NCBI GenBank assembly: GCA_903851535.1
Contig: CAINOO010000023.1
Span: 1-43,067 of the forward strand
Length of the DNA: 43,067 nt
Direction of reading: 5' to 3'
Source of the DNA: an uncultured Chlorobiaceae bacterium
GTDB lineage: Bacteria > Bacteroidota > Chlorobiia > Chlorobiales > Chlorobiaceae
The notes beneath the pieces were generated by a model. It saw only the letters and a program-made list of their open reading frames with translations. It ran no database searches and was not told the DNA's origin. The position numbers were made by a program, and so were the translations under genes. Position 1 is the stretch's first letter; the number at the start of each line of letters is the position of its first letter. Of the stretch, positions 1 through 10,429 are shown in pieces.

Positions 1-801
1 CAGCTCCCCTATCCGGGTGATGTAGTGCAGGCGGTTCTGGCGGGTCTCTTCGATGTACTGAAGCACAACTCCGGCAGCCACCTTGCCCGCACGGTTGCCC
101 TCTATGCCAAAGCCTTTGAGTGAATGGGTTTTAAACTGCCGGGCAAGAAGCTCCTGCGCGTGATCTTCACTGAACATCCATGCATCAACTTCGGTGACAA
201 GCGTTTCGGGGGGAAGGGCTTTTTTGAGCAGTTCCGAGCGCTCTCGCTCTGAGGAGGAGAGGAGCACTTCCGAGGGGTGAAGGGAGAGAATAAAGTCTTT
301 GACCTCTTCGGGCTGAAGCGAGGCAATCCTGAATTCAGCAGTGGTCACATCAATAAAGGCGACACCGGCAAGCTGCCGTCTCCCCTCTTTGAGAAAGGCG
401 ACGGCACAGAGATAGTTGTTGTGGCGGTCGTCGAGAACCTTGTCGCTGTAGGTGATGCCGGGAGTAATGATGTCGGTGATTTCACGCCGTACAATCCCTT
501 TGGCATCAGCCGGGTCTTCAACCTGGTCGCAGACGGCAACCTTGAACCCTTTTTTGACCAGTTTGGCAATGTACCCTTCGCTTGCGTGATGGGGAAAGCC
601 TGCCATGGGTATATCAACGGTGCGTTTGGTCAGCACAATGTTCAGGGCGGACGAGACCGTACAGGCATCGTCAAAAAAGGTTTCGTAAAAATCTCCTACC
701 CTGAAAAGCAGCAGAAAATCAGGATAGCGCTCCTTTACCTCCAGATATTGGCGCATCATGGGAGAGTGCTCTTTGTGCAGGGGACCTTCGGCTTTGCTCA
801 T
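1..801 (-). CDS. mutS: DNA mismatch repair protein MutS, N-terminal part (cut by window edge)
   Basis: Reading the minus strand from the ATG at 801 gives 267 uninterrupted codons to the window edge, so the 3' part of the gene is missing. The product begins with MutS domain I, including the segment [14 protein letters not shown]; its F37-x-E39 matches the Phe-x-Glu mismatch-wedge motif. The connector domain follows (about 120-250), with [20 protein letters not shown] and the [10 protein letters not shown] region. MutS binds base mismatches as a dimer and recruits MutL. The clamp, ATPase and dimer regions lie outside the window. It is divergent from rplU, with about 200 bases between the starts. 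The call is firm from motif order; completeness cannot be judged. Confidence 0.95.
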   Translation of the reverse strand, partial: MSKAEGPLHKEHSPMMRQYLEVKERYPDFLLLFRVGDFYETFFDDACTVSSALNIVLTKRTVDIPMAGFPHHASEGYIAKLVKKGFKVAVCDQVEDPADAKGIVRREITDIITPGITYSDKVLDDRHNNYLCAVAFLKEGRRQLAGVAFIDVTTAEFRIASLQPEEVKDFILSLHPSEVLLSSSERERSELLKKALPPETLVTEVDAWMFSEDHAQELLARQFKTHSLKGFGIEGNRAGKVAAGVVLQYIEETRQNRLHYITRIGEL

Positions 802-853
802 TGTTTAATCGTCAATTATGAAATCTCCCGGAGAGCGGCAAGCACACCTGCTT

Positions 854-877
854 CCGCAGAAAAAGAAGCTACTGCGG
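854..877. repeat. Inverted repeat between divergent mutS and rplU
   Basis: The arms CCGCAG (854-859) and CTGCGG (872-877) can form a six-pair GC-rich stem with a 12-base loop. No T-run follows on either strand, so it does not look like a terminator. It lies in the mutS leader and upstream of the candidate rplU promoter. An operator or RNA hairpin is possible, and chance is not excluded. Confidence 0.3.
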
Positions 878-946
878 TGCAACTTAATAAACAACCCCCG
901 AAACCATTGCTTATTGTTGTCATTGTCCTTTTGTAAACTCACTAAT

Positions 947-974
947 TTGATTTTCAGGGAAATAATATTATATT
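947..974 (+). promoter_or_regulatory. Candidate sigma-70-type promoter for rplU-rpmA
   Basis: TTGATT (947-952) and TATATT (969-974) are separated by 16 bases and end 30 bases before the rplU start. Both hexamers are close to the consensus, and the region is AT-rich. This is assigned by eye from the sequence only; no transcription start is known. Confidence 0.4.
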
Positions 975-1004
975 TGAGACCTTTATCACTAAAATATTTG
1001 TGTA

Positions 1005-1295
1005 ATGCAGGCGCTGATCAAGATTTCCGATAAACAATATCTGGTAAGACAGGGAGACAAGCTCTTCGTCCCCAGGCAGAAAACCGCAATTGGCGAAACC
1101 ATGGAAATCAAAACCATGGCCCAAATTGACGGAGCAAATACCGTTCTGAATCCTGATGGCAGCATTCAGGCAAGAGTTCTTGATCATGTCAAGGATACAA
1201 AGGTTATCGTTTTCAAGAAAAAACGCAGAAAACGCTACCAGTCACGCAACGGACACCGTCAGCAAATGACCCAGATTGAAGTTCTTTCGCTTTAA
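1005..1295 (+). CDS. rplU: 50S ribosomal protein L21
   Basis: The 96-residue product matches bacterial L21 in length and pattern. It starts MQALIKISDKQYLV (usual form MYAVIKTGGKQYRV), has a central GDKLFVPR segment, and ends with the basic FKKKRRKRYQSRNGHRQ block that binds 23S rRNA. L21 is an early-assembly protein of the large subunit. No strong Shine-Dalgarno site precedes the ATG, but the family's N-terminus fixes the start. It is followed 36 bases later by rpmA, the standard rplU-rpmA pair, and the two probably share the promoter at 947-974 and the terminator at 1628-1659. Confidence 0.97.
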   Translation: MQALIKISDKQYLVRQGDKLFVPRQKTAIGETMEIKTMAQIDGANTVLNPDGSIQARVLDHVKDTKVIVFKKKRRKRYQSRNGHRQQMTQIEVLSL

Positions 1296-1331
1296 GAGAA
1301 TTCACAGGATTTTTAACGTTAATTTTTTGTT

Positions 1332-1586
1332 ATGGCTCATAAAAAAGGTGGCGGATCGACTAAAAACGGTCGCGACAGTAATCCGAAGTATCTCGGAGTC
1401 AAGGCTGCAGGTGGCTCTACCGTAGCCGCAGGTACCATTATCCTTCGTCAGAGAGGCACTGTTATCAAGCCGGGCATCAATGCCGGATTGGGGCGTGACC
1501 ATACCATTTTTGCTCTGATCGACGGCGTGGTTACCTTCCGCAACGGACGGAACAACAAAAAGCAGGTCAACATTATGCCTTGCTGA
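1332..1586 (+). CDS. rpmA: 50S ribosomal protein L27
   Basis: The 84-residue product has the diagnostic L27 start [16 protein letters not shown] and the following SKYLGVK-like segment ([11 protein letters not shown]). L27 lies near the peptidyl-transferase centre, where its N-terminal tail contacts the P-site tRNA. The Met-Ala start means there is no N-terminal extension to be cleaved, unlike the Firmicutes form. It directly follows rplU and is closed by a hairpin terminator about 40 bases after the stop. Confidence 0.98.
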   Translation: MAHKKGGGSTKNGRDSNPKYLGVKAAGGSTVAAGTIILRQRGTVIKPGINAGLGRDHTIFALIDGVVTFRNGRNNKKQVNIMPC

Positions 1587-1627
1587 GTTGGGGTTGCGAA
1601 TACATAAGTACATAAGGTTATACCAGG

Positions 1628-2664
<1,037 letters not shown>

Positions 2665-2680
2665 AACACTGATGACGAAC

Positions 2681-2715
2681 AAAAAAAAGCGGATGCCATC
2701 ATCCGCTTTTTTTTT
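2681..2715. terminator. Bidirectional terminator between mdh and aguA
   Basis: A near-perfect palindrome: an A-run plus GCGGAT (2687-2694), a loop of about six bases, then ATCCGC and nine T residues. The A-run and T-run on opposite sides make it work in both directions. That suits its position between mdh (plus) and aguA (minus), 16 and 20 bases from the two stops. Confidence 0.85.
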
Positions 2716-2735
2716 GAGACAAAACAGGAAAACCT

Positions 2736-3785
2736 TCAGCCGGGAAGCTCAGGCTCTTCGTGCGTGATGCAGTGAATGGCTCCGAGACCCCAGACAAGAT
2801 CGGTACAGTCAATGCCGACAACCTGCCTGCCGGGGAAAAACTCCTGCAAGATATCCAGTGCTTGCTGATCCTGCGGGCAATTGTAGGTCGGAACAAGTAC
2901 CACCGTATTGGCAATATAGAAATTTGCATAACTTGCCGGCAGACGGAACCCGTCGTAAAAGAGGGGTGATGGCATCGGAAGTTTTACCACGTTCAGTGGG
3001 TGACCGCTGAGGTCGGTATACGTTTTGAGTCTCTTGTAGTTCTCCTGCAACGCAACATAATTGGTGTCTGTCGGATCTTCCTCGACAGCAATCACCACCG
3101 TCGTCTCATTGACAAAACGGGCCATATCGTCAACATGGCCGTCGGTATCATCGCCAGCAATACCATCGCCAAGCCAGAGAACTTTTTGAACACCGAGGTA
3201 TTGGCAGAGTTTTTGTTCAATCTGCTCACGACTCAGTGCGGGATTGCGGTTTGCATTGAGCAGGCATGCTTCACTCGTCAGCACCAGCCCTTTTCCGTTG
3301 ACGTCAATTGAGCCTCCTTCAAGAATCATTCCAGGCGACACAAGCGACAACTGCTGCAGGGCAGCGATACGCTCCGGCACAGCATTATCCTGTTGGTAGG
3401 AGCTGTATTTTTTGCCCCAGGCATTGAACTCCCAGTCAAGAATAATTTTTTCACGCTTCCCTGCGCTCTGACGGAAAACATAGTTTGGCCCATGATCGCG
3501 GCACCAGGCGTCATTGGTTGGAATCCGGTGAAGAAAAATCCGATCCCTGCGCAGATGCTCGTGTTCTGCATTGCCGAAGAGGGCAAGCACGTCGCGCTCC
3601 ATCGTTTCATCAAGCACGTTGATATGCACCTCCTCTGAAGAGCTCAGCCAGGAGGCGATTCCAACAAAAACAGCCGGGATCGGCTCAAACTTGCCGGGCC
3701 AGGTCTCAAGCCGATGTGGCCAGGAGAGCCAGGCGGCTTTATGAAAAGCCCACTCGGGGGGCATAAAATAACGGGACTCGGTCAT
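2736..3785 (-). CDS. aguA: Agmatine deiminase (PAD_porph family)
   Basis: The 349-residue product should convert agmatine to N-carbamoylputrescine and ammonia. It has the family landmarks MPPEWAFHKAAWLSWPH at the N-terminus, WCRDHGP (D97), LEGGSIDVNGKG, the catalytic TDGHVDDMARF (H217) and the C-terminal nucleophile C339 in GLGAIHCITHEEP. Together these form the guanidine-modifying Cys-His-Asp/Glu site. It is the last gene of the minus-strand run and lies 17 bases after the CAAX protease. The next enzyme of the pathway, aguB, is two genes upstream, which supports agmatine rather than peptidylarginine as substrate. Confidence 0.9.
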   Translation of the reverse strand: MTESRYFMPPEWAFHKAAWLSWPHRLETWPGKFEPIPAVFVGIASWLSSSEEVHINVLDETMERDVLALFGNAEHEHLRRDRIFLHRIPTNDAWCRDHGPNYVFRQSAGKREKIILDWEFNAWGKKYSSYQQDNAVPERIAALQQLSLVSPGMILEGGSIDVNGKGLVLTSEACLLNANRNPALSREQIEQKLCQYLGVQKVLWLGDGIAGDDTDGHVDDMARFVNETTVVIAVEEDPTDTNYVALQENYKRLKTYTDLSGHPLNVVKLPMPSPLFYDGFRLPASYANFYIANTVVLVPTYNCPQDQQALDILQEFFPGRQVVGIDCTDLVWGLGAIHCITHEEPELPG

Positions 3786-3802
3786 AAAAAAAATAGCTCC
3801 GT

Positions 3803-5089
3803 TCAGGGTTTTGCGTTGCTGCTGGCCGCCAGCTCTCTGATGCGCAAAACACGCTGCAACACCGGCGGATGGGAGTAGTTTAAAAAAACGTAGAAGGGGT
3901 GCGGCGTCAGATTCGACAGGTTGTTGCGCGACAACTTCTTCAGGGCTTCAGCCAGGGTGGCACCCTCGTCAAAAGTCGATACCGCGTAAGCATCGGCTTC
4001 GTACTCATGTTTGCGTGAAAGGAGCTGCATGACAAGAGAGAGTATCCACTGCACAGGTGTATAGAGCAGCGAAAAAAAGATCAGGCTGCCATAGACAGAG
4101 AGATCTTGCATGAAAAATGCATCAAAAAGGGAGCGGTTCTTCATAAAATAGGAGAGAAGAAAAAAAAGCGCCCCGAGGTTGCAAAGAGTGAGCAGCATCG
4201 TAATGATAATGTGCTTTTTCTTGAAATGGCCTATTTCGTGGGCAAGAACCGCGACCAGTTCGGGCGTCGGATGAGCGGCAATGAGAGTGTCGAAAAGGGC
4301 TATTCGCTTGCGTTTGCCAAAGCCGGTAAAAAAGGCGTTGGCCTTTGCTGAACGCTTTGATCCGTCAAGGACATAAATTCCGGTAAGGGGAAAGGCTACT
4401 TTAGCGGCATAGCGCATGATCGCGCTTTTCAGTTCGCCCTCTTCAAGCGGAACAAATTTGTTGAAGAGTGGCATAATCCAGGTGGGAGCAATATACTGGA
4501 GAATAAGGGAGACCATCGTAATCCCGCCCCATGCCAATAGCCAGGCCATCGAACCGGCTGACTCAAAAAACCAGAGCACTGCGGCAAGCAGTGGGGTGCC
4601 GAGAAGAAGGGAGAGAGCAAGGGTTTTGAAAAGATCAGCCGCAAACACTGCCGGAGTGGTTTTGTTAAAGCCGAATTTCTCCTCAATGACAAAGGTTTTG
4701 TAGAGGCTGAAGGGAAGATCGATCAGCGACTGAAGCAGCAGCAACACGCCGATATAGAGCACACCGCACACAATCGGAGTAAAACCGTATCCTCTCAAAA
4801 ACTGGTCGAGCCAGTTAAATCCCCCTGAAAACCAGAACAGGAGGAGAAAAGAGAGATCAACAGCCGCGCCAAATAATGAAAAGTGAGTTGAGGAGCGCAG
4901 ATAGTTGCATGACTTCCTGTAGGCATCCTCATCAAAAAGTTCAATGAACTCATCAGGCACTCCAGCACCTGCCGCTTTGAGATTAAGCAGTTCCGAAACC
5001 AGCTTGACAAAAAAGGTAAAAAGCAGAGTACAAAAAACGACAGCACCGTAGAGGTTCATAAGCAAAAGATCTATTTGAAAAAAAATCAA
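3803..5089 (-). CDS. M48 family membrane metalloprotease (CAAX prenyl protease / Ste24-like)
   Basis: The 428-residue protein has several hydrophobic segments (about 8-30, 70-90, 103-128, 155-175, 182-200 and two after the active site). The zinc motif HEIGH is at 284-288 with further basic residues after it, and the third ligand is probably in RKHEYEADAYA. FGFNKTT and RSAKANAFFTGFG are typical of the Ste24/CAAX group rather than short HtpX. Its likely role is membrane-protein processing or quality control. It sits between aguB and aguA with gaps of 23 and 17 bases, so it is probably co-transcribed, although no polyamine function is known for the family. Confidence 0.88.
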   Translation of the reverse strand: MIFFQIDLLLMNLYGAVVFCTLLFTFFVKLVSELLNLKAAGAGVPDEFIELFDEDAYRKSCNYLRSSTHFSLFGAAVDLSFLLLFWFSGGFNWLDQFLRGYGFTPIVCGVLYIGVLLLLQSLIDLPFSLYKTFVIEEKFGFNKTTPAVFAADLFKTLALSLLLGTPLLAAVLWFFESAGSMAWLLAWGGITMVSLILQYIAPTWIMPLFNKFVPLEEGELKSAIMRYAAKVAFPLTGIYVLDGSKRSAKANAFFTGFGKRKRIALFDTLIAAHPTPELVAVLAHEIGHFKKKHIIITMLLTLCNLGALFFLLSYFMKNRSLFDAFFMQDLSVYGSLIFFSLLYTPVQWILSLVMQLLSRKHEYEADAYAVSTFDEGATLAEALKKLSRNNLSNLTPHPFYVFLNYSHPPVLQRVLRIRELAASSNAKP

Positions 5090-5112
5090 TCAGGCAGGAT
5101 GCTCCTGGCCAA

Positions 5113-5988
5113 TTACTCGTCAAGATAGCGTTTCTGCAGTTCAGAGTAGGTTTCAATCCTGCGATCACGCAAAAAGGGCCAATGCGAGCGGTAAAAGGCT
5201 ATACGGCTCCGGTCGCATTCGGCAAAAAGAGTGCCTTCGTTTTGATGTGCAGCCTCCTCGATGATCTGTCCGAATGGATCACAGATAAAACTGTTTCCCC
5301 AGAACTCCAGCTCATCTTCAGTTCCAACCCTGTTGACTGCTGCCACAAAAACCCCGTTGGCAATGGCATGGCTCTTTTGTATGGTTATCCATGCCTCCCG
5401 CTGCACCCTGCGAACTTCGGCGGAGAGCTCGCTGGTTGCCCATCCGATTGCTGTTGGACAAAAGAGAATTTCTGCTCCCTTGAGTGCGGTAAGCCTTGCC
5501 GCTTCAGGGTACCACTGATCCCAGCAGATCAGTACGCCAATTGTTGCATAGCGGGTTTTAAATACCTTGTAGCCAAGATCGCCCGGTGTAAAATAAAACT
5601 TTTCGTAAAATCCGGGGTCGTCTGGAATGTGCATTTTGCGGTACTTGCCAAGATAGCTCCCGTCGGCATCAATAACGACTGCGGTGTTGTGATAGAGTCC
5701 CCTCGCTCTTGTTTCAAAGAGTGAGGCAACAAGAACAATCTCCAGCTCACGGGAAAGCTCCTGCATCACCTCTGTTGAGGGGCCGGGTACAGGTTCCGCG
5801 TAGGTAAAGGATTCATAATCCTCCGACTGGCAAAAATATCGGGTGATAAAAAGCTCCTGCAGACAGATGATCCGGGCTCCCAGAGCTGCTGCCTCCCGTA
5901 TTTTACTGCACGCTCTGGCAAGATTTTCAGTCGGGGAGCTTGTACAAGCGGTTTGAATAAGCGCTATCGGAACCATTGCATCATGCAT
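5113..5988 (-). CDS. aguB: N-carbamoylputrescine amidase (nitrilase superfamily)
   Basis: The 291-residue carbon-nitrogen hydrolase should release putrescine, CO2 and ammonia from N-carbamoylputrescine. The Glu-Lys-Cys triad is visible: E45 in CLQELFITRYF, K118 in KYRKMHIPDDP and C155 in GVLICWDQWYPE. The segment PGFYEKFYFTPGD and the WDQWYPE sequence are typical of the AguB branch. Start choice is between M1 and M5; M1 keeps the 15-base spacing to menA. With aguA it completes the agmatine-to-putrescine route. Confidence 0.92.
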   Translation of the reverse strand: MHDAMVPIALIQTACTSSPTENLARACSKIREAAALGARIICLQELFITRYFCQSEDYESFTYAEPVPGPSTEVMQELSRELEIVLVASLFETRARGLYHNTAVVIDADGSYLGKYRKMHIPDDPGFYEKFYFTPGDLGYKVFKTRYATIGVLICWDQWYPEAARLTALKGAEILFCPTAIGWATSELSAEVRRVQREAWITIQKSHAIANGVFVAAVNRVGTEDELEFWGNSFICDPFGQIIEEAAHQNEGTLFAECDRSRIAFYRSHWPFLRDRRIETYSELQKRYLDE

Positions 5989-6003
5989 AACCGGGGCGTG
6001 TGA

Positions 6004-7963
<1,960 letters not shown>

Positions 7964-7979
7964 CTAAGGGAATAGCGGA

Positions 7980-8330
7980 TTACTGTATATTTTGCTGACT
8001 ATTGGTTTTTTCAGGGCTCGAACTTTTCAGATAGATCATTCCTTCAGGATCAACCATGCCGTAGAGGATCGTCATCAGATGACCCTGCTCGTCCAGTTCA
8101 TGAATTTCAACATGTATGGCATCCCTTTTTTTGACTTGGTGACCCTCATTATCCCTGAAATAAAAGAGAGCCCTGACTCCGCCATTTGGCGTGAGCCCCT
8201 CAAACTGGTAAGTACCATCTTCAAGCTCATCAAGAGCACAGCCCGAAGAAGATGAGTCTATCGGACAGGAGGCACATTGAGAGTAAAAACCCGCCTCTGA
8301 CTCAGCATATTCACAAACAGGAAACTTCAT
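7980..8330 (-). CDS. Conserved-looking hypothetical protein with four N-terminal cysteines
   Basis: I do not recognise the family. The frame opens further upstream to 8381, but the ATG at 8330 is preferred because GGTGAG lies directly before it, and this gives 116 residues. C6, C19, C22 and C31 form a C-x12-C-x2-C-x8-C pattern that could bind zinc or an iron-sulfur cluster. The rest (GTYQFEGLTPNGGVRALFYF, HVEIHELDEQGHL) looks like a small beta-rich domain, and the tail is polar. It is the first gene of the FNR-menA run, 19 bases before FNR. A link to redox metabolism is inference from position only. Confidence 0.7.
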   Translation of the reverse strand: MKFPVCEYAESEAGFYSQCASCPIDSSSSGCALDELEDGTYQFEGLTPNGGVRALFYFRDNEGHQVKKRDAIHVEIHELDEQGHLMTILYGMVDPEGMIYLKSSSPEKTNSQQNIQ

Positions 8331-8406
8331 AATCTCACCATTTTTTTTCTTCCGGATACAAATAGCCCTGCAATATAACACATTTCCAGCTCATCTGTAT
8401 CCCGGC

Positions 8407-8433
8407 AAAAAATCACGGACTGAGTGCTCGTGA
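8407..8433 (-). terminator. Weak terminator-like hairpin on the minus strand
   Basis: On the minus strand TCACG (8433-8429) can pair with CGTGA (8417-8413), followed by six T residues. The five-pair stem is short and the loop is 11 bases. It would end a minus-strand transcript begun in this intergenic region, or act as an attenuator before the four-Cys protein gene. Confidence 0.3.
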
Positions 8434-8656
8434 CTGATAGTCGCACGCCATAAACTCCCGAAACGGGGTGTCAAAAATTTTTCAACGACAACACATTGAA
8501 CTGAACAGCTTTTTGGAGTGTTTCGCTTATATTGTTTTCTATACACCCAAGCGTGCAAGCTTGGTCGGGTAGTGGCTTGTTGATAGCGTCGGGTTACCTT
8601 TTTCAGGCAAGACATATTACCGTTCCACGTCTCCGCCCTTGCCAGAAAGAGCTTCT

Positions 8657-8685
8657 TTGTTATTGTTTAATGATTGTGCTTTATC
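8657..8685 (+). promoter_or_regulatory. Weak promoter-like sequence upstream of the PP2C regulator
   Basis: TTGTTA (8657-8662) and TTTATC (8680-8685) are 17 bases apart, and the start codon follows at 8733. The match to consensus is modest, so this is only the best candidate found by eye for the head of the polysaccharide region. Confidence 0.22.
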
Positions 8686-8732
8686 GCGTCCCATGACCAT
8701 CACCACAATTGAAACGCTCCCATAAAGAATAA

Positions 8733-10385
8733 ATGTATATGAACGACTCAGACATTGCCCTCCTTTTCGTTGATGATGAACAAGACACGCTTGATTCATT
8801 AAGCCGTTTTTTACGCAAGGAACCCTATACAAAATATTTTGCAACAAGCGGCAAACAGGCTCTTGAACTGCTTGAAACCTGCAATATCGCAATTCTGTTA
8901 ACAGATCTGCGTATGCCTGAAATGTCCGGAATGGAACTGATCAGCCATGTGAAAACCAGCCATCCGGGTATTGTGCGCATTATTCTCAGTGGTATTCATG
9001 ATATCGACCAAATTATCGAGTCCATCAATACAGGTGAAGTTTTCCGCTTTATTCCAAAGCCTATCGAACCGCATGGATTTAAAAAAATCATAACCGATAC
9101 CATCGACTATTACCGTCTGAAAAATGAACGGGAAATACTGTTCAACCAGCTTGCAAAAAAAAACCAGGATTTGTCGAAGGCAAATGAAGCACTCCGCATC
9201 ATTTCCGCAGAATTACGTCAAAGCGAGACACGATTTCGTTCAATGAACGATGCTGCGCTTGACCCCATTTTTCTGCTCAATGACCAGGGATTCATCGTTT
9301 ATGTAAACATTGCTGCTGAAACCCTTTTCGGCATAACCGAGGAGGCGTTCCACTCAAAAAATTTTCTCGATATTATTTTGCCCCAGGCTGAAGCGTGCTC
9401 TCTTTATGATGGTTGCGATAGCCCTGCCAACAACCTTGAGTCACTCAAAGATGGACATGTTCGGCGAATCGATGGCATAAAAAAAGATGGCAGTTCCATA
9501 CCTCTTGAGGTAACAACAGGGGCGCTCACCTTTGACGGACTTCACCACACCGTTATTATTGCACGGGATATTTCGTCACGGATTGAAGAGGAGGAGAGTC
9601 GGGAACGTTACGAGAATATGCAACAGGAGCTGGAAACACAAATTGAACAAAAGCTGTTACAAAGTGCGATACCCAGCTCCCTTGACGGGGCATCAATGAG
9701 CCAGTTTACGGTCTCTTCCGGTCATCTTAACGGAGACTTTACGGAGTTTATTCTCTACGATAACAAGCATGCCGATATTTTCATCGGCGATGTTATGGGA
9801 CACGGCATTCTGTCAGCTCTGGTCGGTGCCGGCTTAAAGTCACTTTTTCTGAAGACCGTTGCACAAAAAAAACACCAGGCCGATGAACTGCCTGAATTGC
9901 AGGGTATTGCCACCCAATTGCACGAGCAATGTATTCTGGAGCTTCTTGATATCGGCATTTATGCCACATTGTTGTTTATACGCCTTGATCTCGAAAAAAG
10001 AGAGTTTTCACTGATTGACTGCGGCCATACCCCCACCATTCATTTTCATGCCGATGAGGGGGTCTGCACGCTGCTTAAGGGAGATAACCTGCCTGTTGGT
10101 ATGATTGAAAAACAGGAATACCACACCATTTGCTTTCCGATCAAAGAGAACGATCTCATTGTGATGTACTCCGATGGTATTACCGAATGCCTCTTGCCTG
10201 ACAATACCATGTTCGGGACAGAAAGACTTCGCGATTTTATTGTACAACATCAAAAGCTCAATCCTGATGCATTGATCGAAAAAATCAGTGACTATGTTTT
10301 TGAATCTACCGGTCGCCATACCTTCGATGATGATGCAACCTGCATCGTTATCCGTATAGGCTCCCCAAAAACGATCGTCGAGTAA
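8733..10385 (+). CDS. Response regulator with PAS and PP2C (SpoIIE/RsbU-like) phosphatase domains
   Basis: The 550-residue protein has three parts. A receiver domain (about 8-125) carries D14-D15, phospho-acceptor D58 in LLTDLRMPEMSG and K109. A PAS domain (about 165-283) runs from SETRFRSMNDAALDPIFLL to VIIARDISSR. After a short coiled coil comes a PP2C/SpoIIE phosphatase (about 325-543) with metal-binding aspartates in GDFTEF, FIGDVMGHG (D353), MYSDGITE (D481) and FDDDAT. Family knowledge: such proteins dephosphorylate STAS anti-sigma antagonists when activated. Two STAS genes and an RsbW-like kinase gene follow within 6 kb, so they are its likely partners. ATG 8739 is an alternative start. 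Confidence 0.92.
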   Translation: MYMNDSDIALLFVDDEQDTLDSLSRFLRKEPYTKYFATSGKQALELLETCNIAILLTDLRMPEMSGMELISHVKTSHPGIVRIILSGIHDIDQIIESINTGEVFRFIPKPIEPHGFKKIITDTIDYYRLKNEREILFNQLAKKNQDLSKANEALRIISAELRQSETRFRSMNDAALDPIFLLNDQGFIVYVNIAAETLFGITEEAFHSKNFLDIILPQAEACSLYDGCDSPANNLESLKDGHVRRIDGIKKDGSSIPLEVTTGALTFDGLHHTVIIARDISSRIEEEESRERYENMQQELETQIEQKLLQSAIPSSLDGASMSQFTVSSGHLNGDFTEFILYDNKHADIFIGDVMGHGILSALVGAGLKSLFLKTVAQKKHQADELPELQGIATQLHEQCILELLDIGIYATLLFIRLDLEKREFSLIDCGHTPTIHFHADEGVCTLLKGDNLPVGMIEKQEYHTICFPIKENDLIVMYSDGITECLLPDNTMFGTERLRDFIVQHQKLNPDALIEKISDYVFESTGRHTFDDDATCIVIRIGSPKTIVE

Positions 10386-10414
10386 TTTCCTTGCAACAAA
10401 GAAACAATCAACGA

Positions 10415-10420
10415 AGAGGA
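10415..10420 (+). promoter_or_regulatory. Ribosome binding site deciding the GTG start at 10430
   Basis: AGAGGA lies nine bases before the GTG at 10430. The upstream TTG at 10391 has no comparable site and lies only five bases after the previous stop. This favours the GTG. Confidence 0.55.
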
Positions 10421-10429
10421 TGTCATGCC

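Larger units (their letters stand above)
8331..8732. other. 402-base intergenic region between divergent genes
   Basis: No credible gene is seen. The only longer minus-strand frame (8391-8615) has no family resemblance and a basic, irregular composition. The region must hold the promoters for the minus-strand FNR operon and the plus-strand polysaccharide/partner-switch genes. Visible elements are a minus-strand hairpin with a T-run at 8407-8433, an 8-base palindrome CAAGCTTG near 8556, and a weak plus-strand promoter-like pair at 8657-8685. A small RNA or a decayed gene is possible but unsupported. Confidence 0.5.

Noticed and set aside
277-936. 219-residue plus-strand open frame over the mutS region
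   Set aside because: It is antisense to a clear MutS reading frame, and its translation has no family resemblance.
8391-8615. 74-residue minus-strand frame in the intergenic region
   Set aside because: Irregular basic composition, no recognisable motif and no ribosome binding site. It could be a decayed gene but cannot be supported.
10391-10429. TTG start for the PGT-WecG fusion
   Set aside because: A TTG without a ribosome site. The GTG at 10430 has AGAGGA nine bases upstream.
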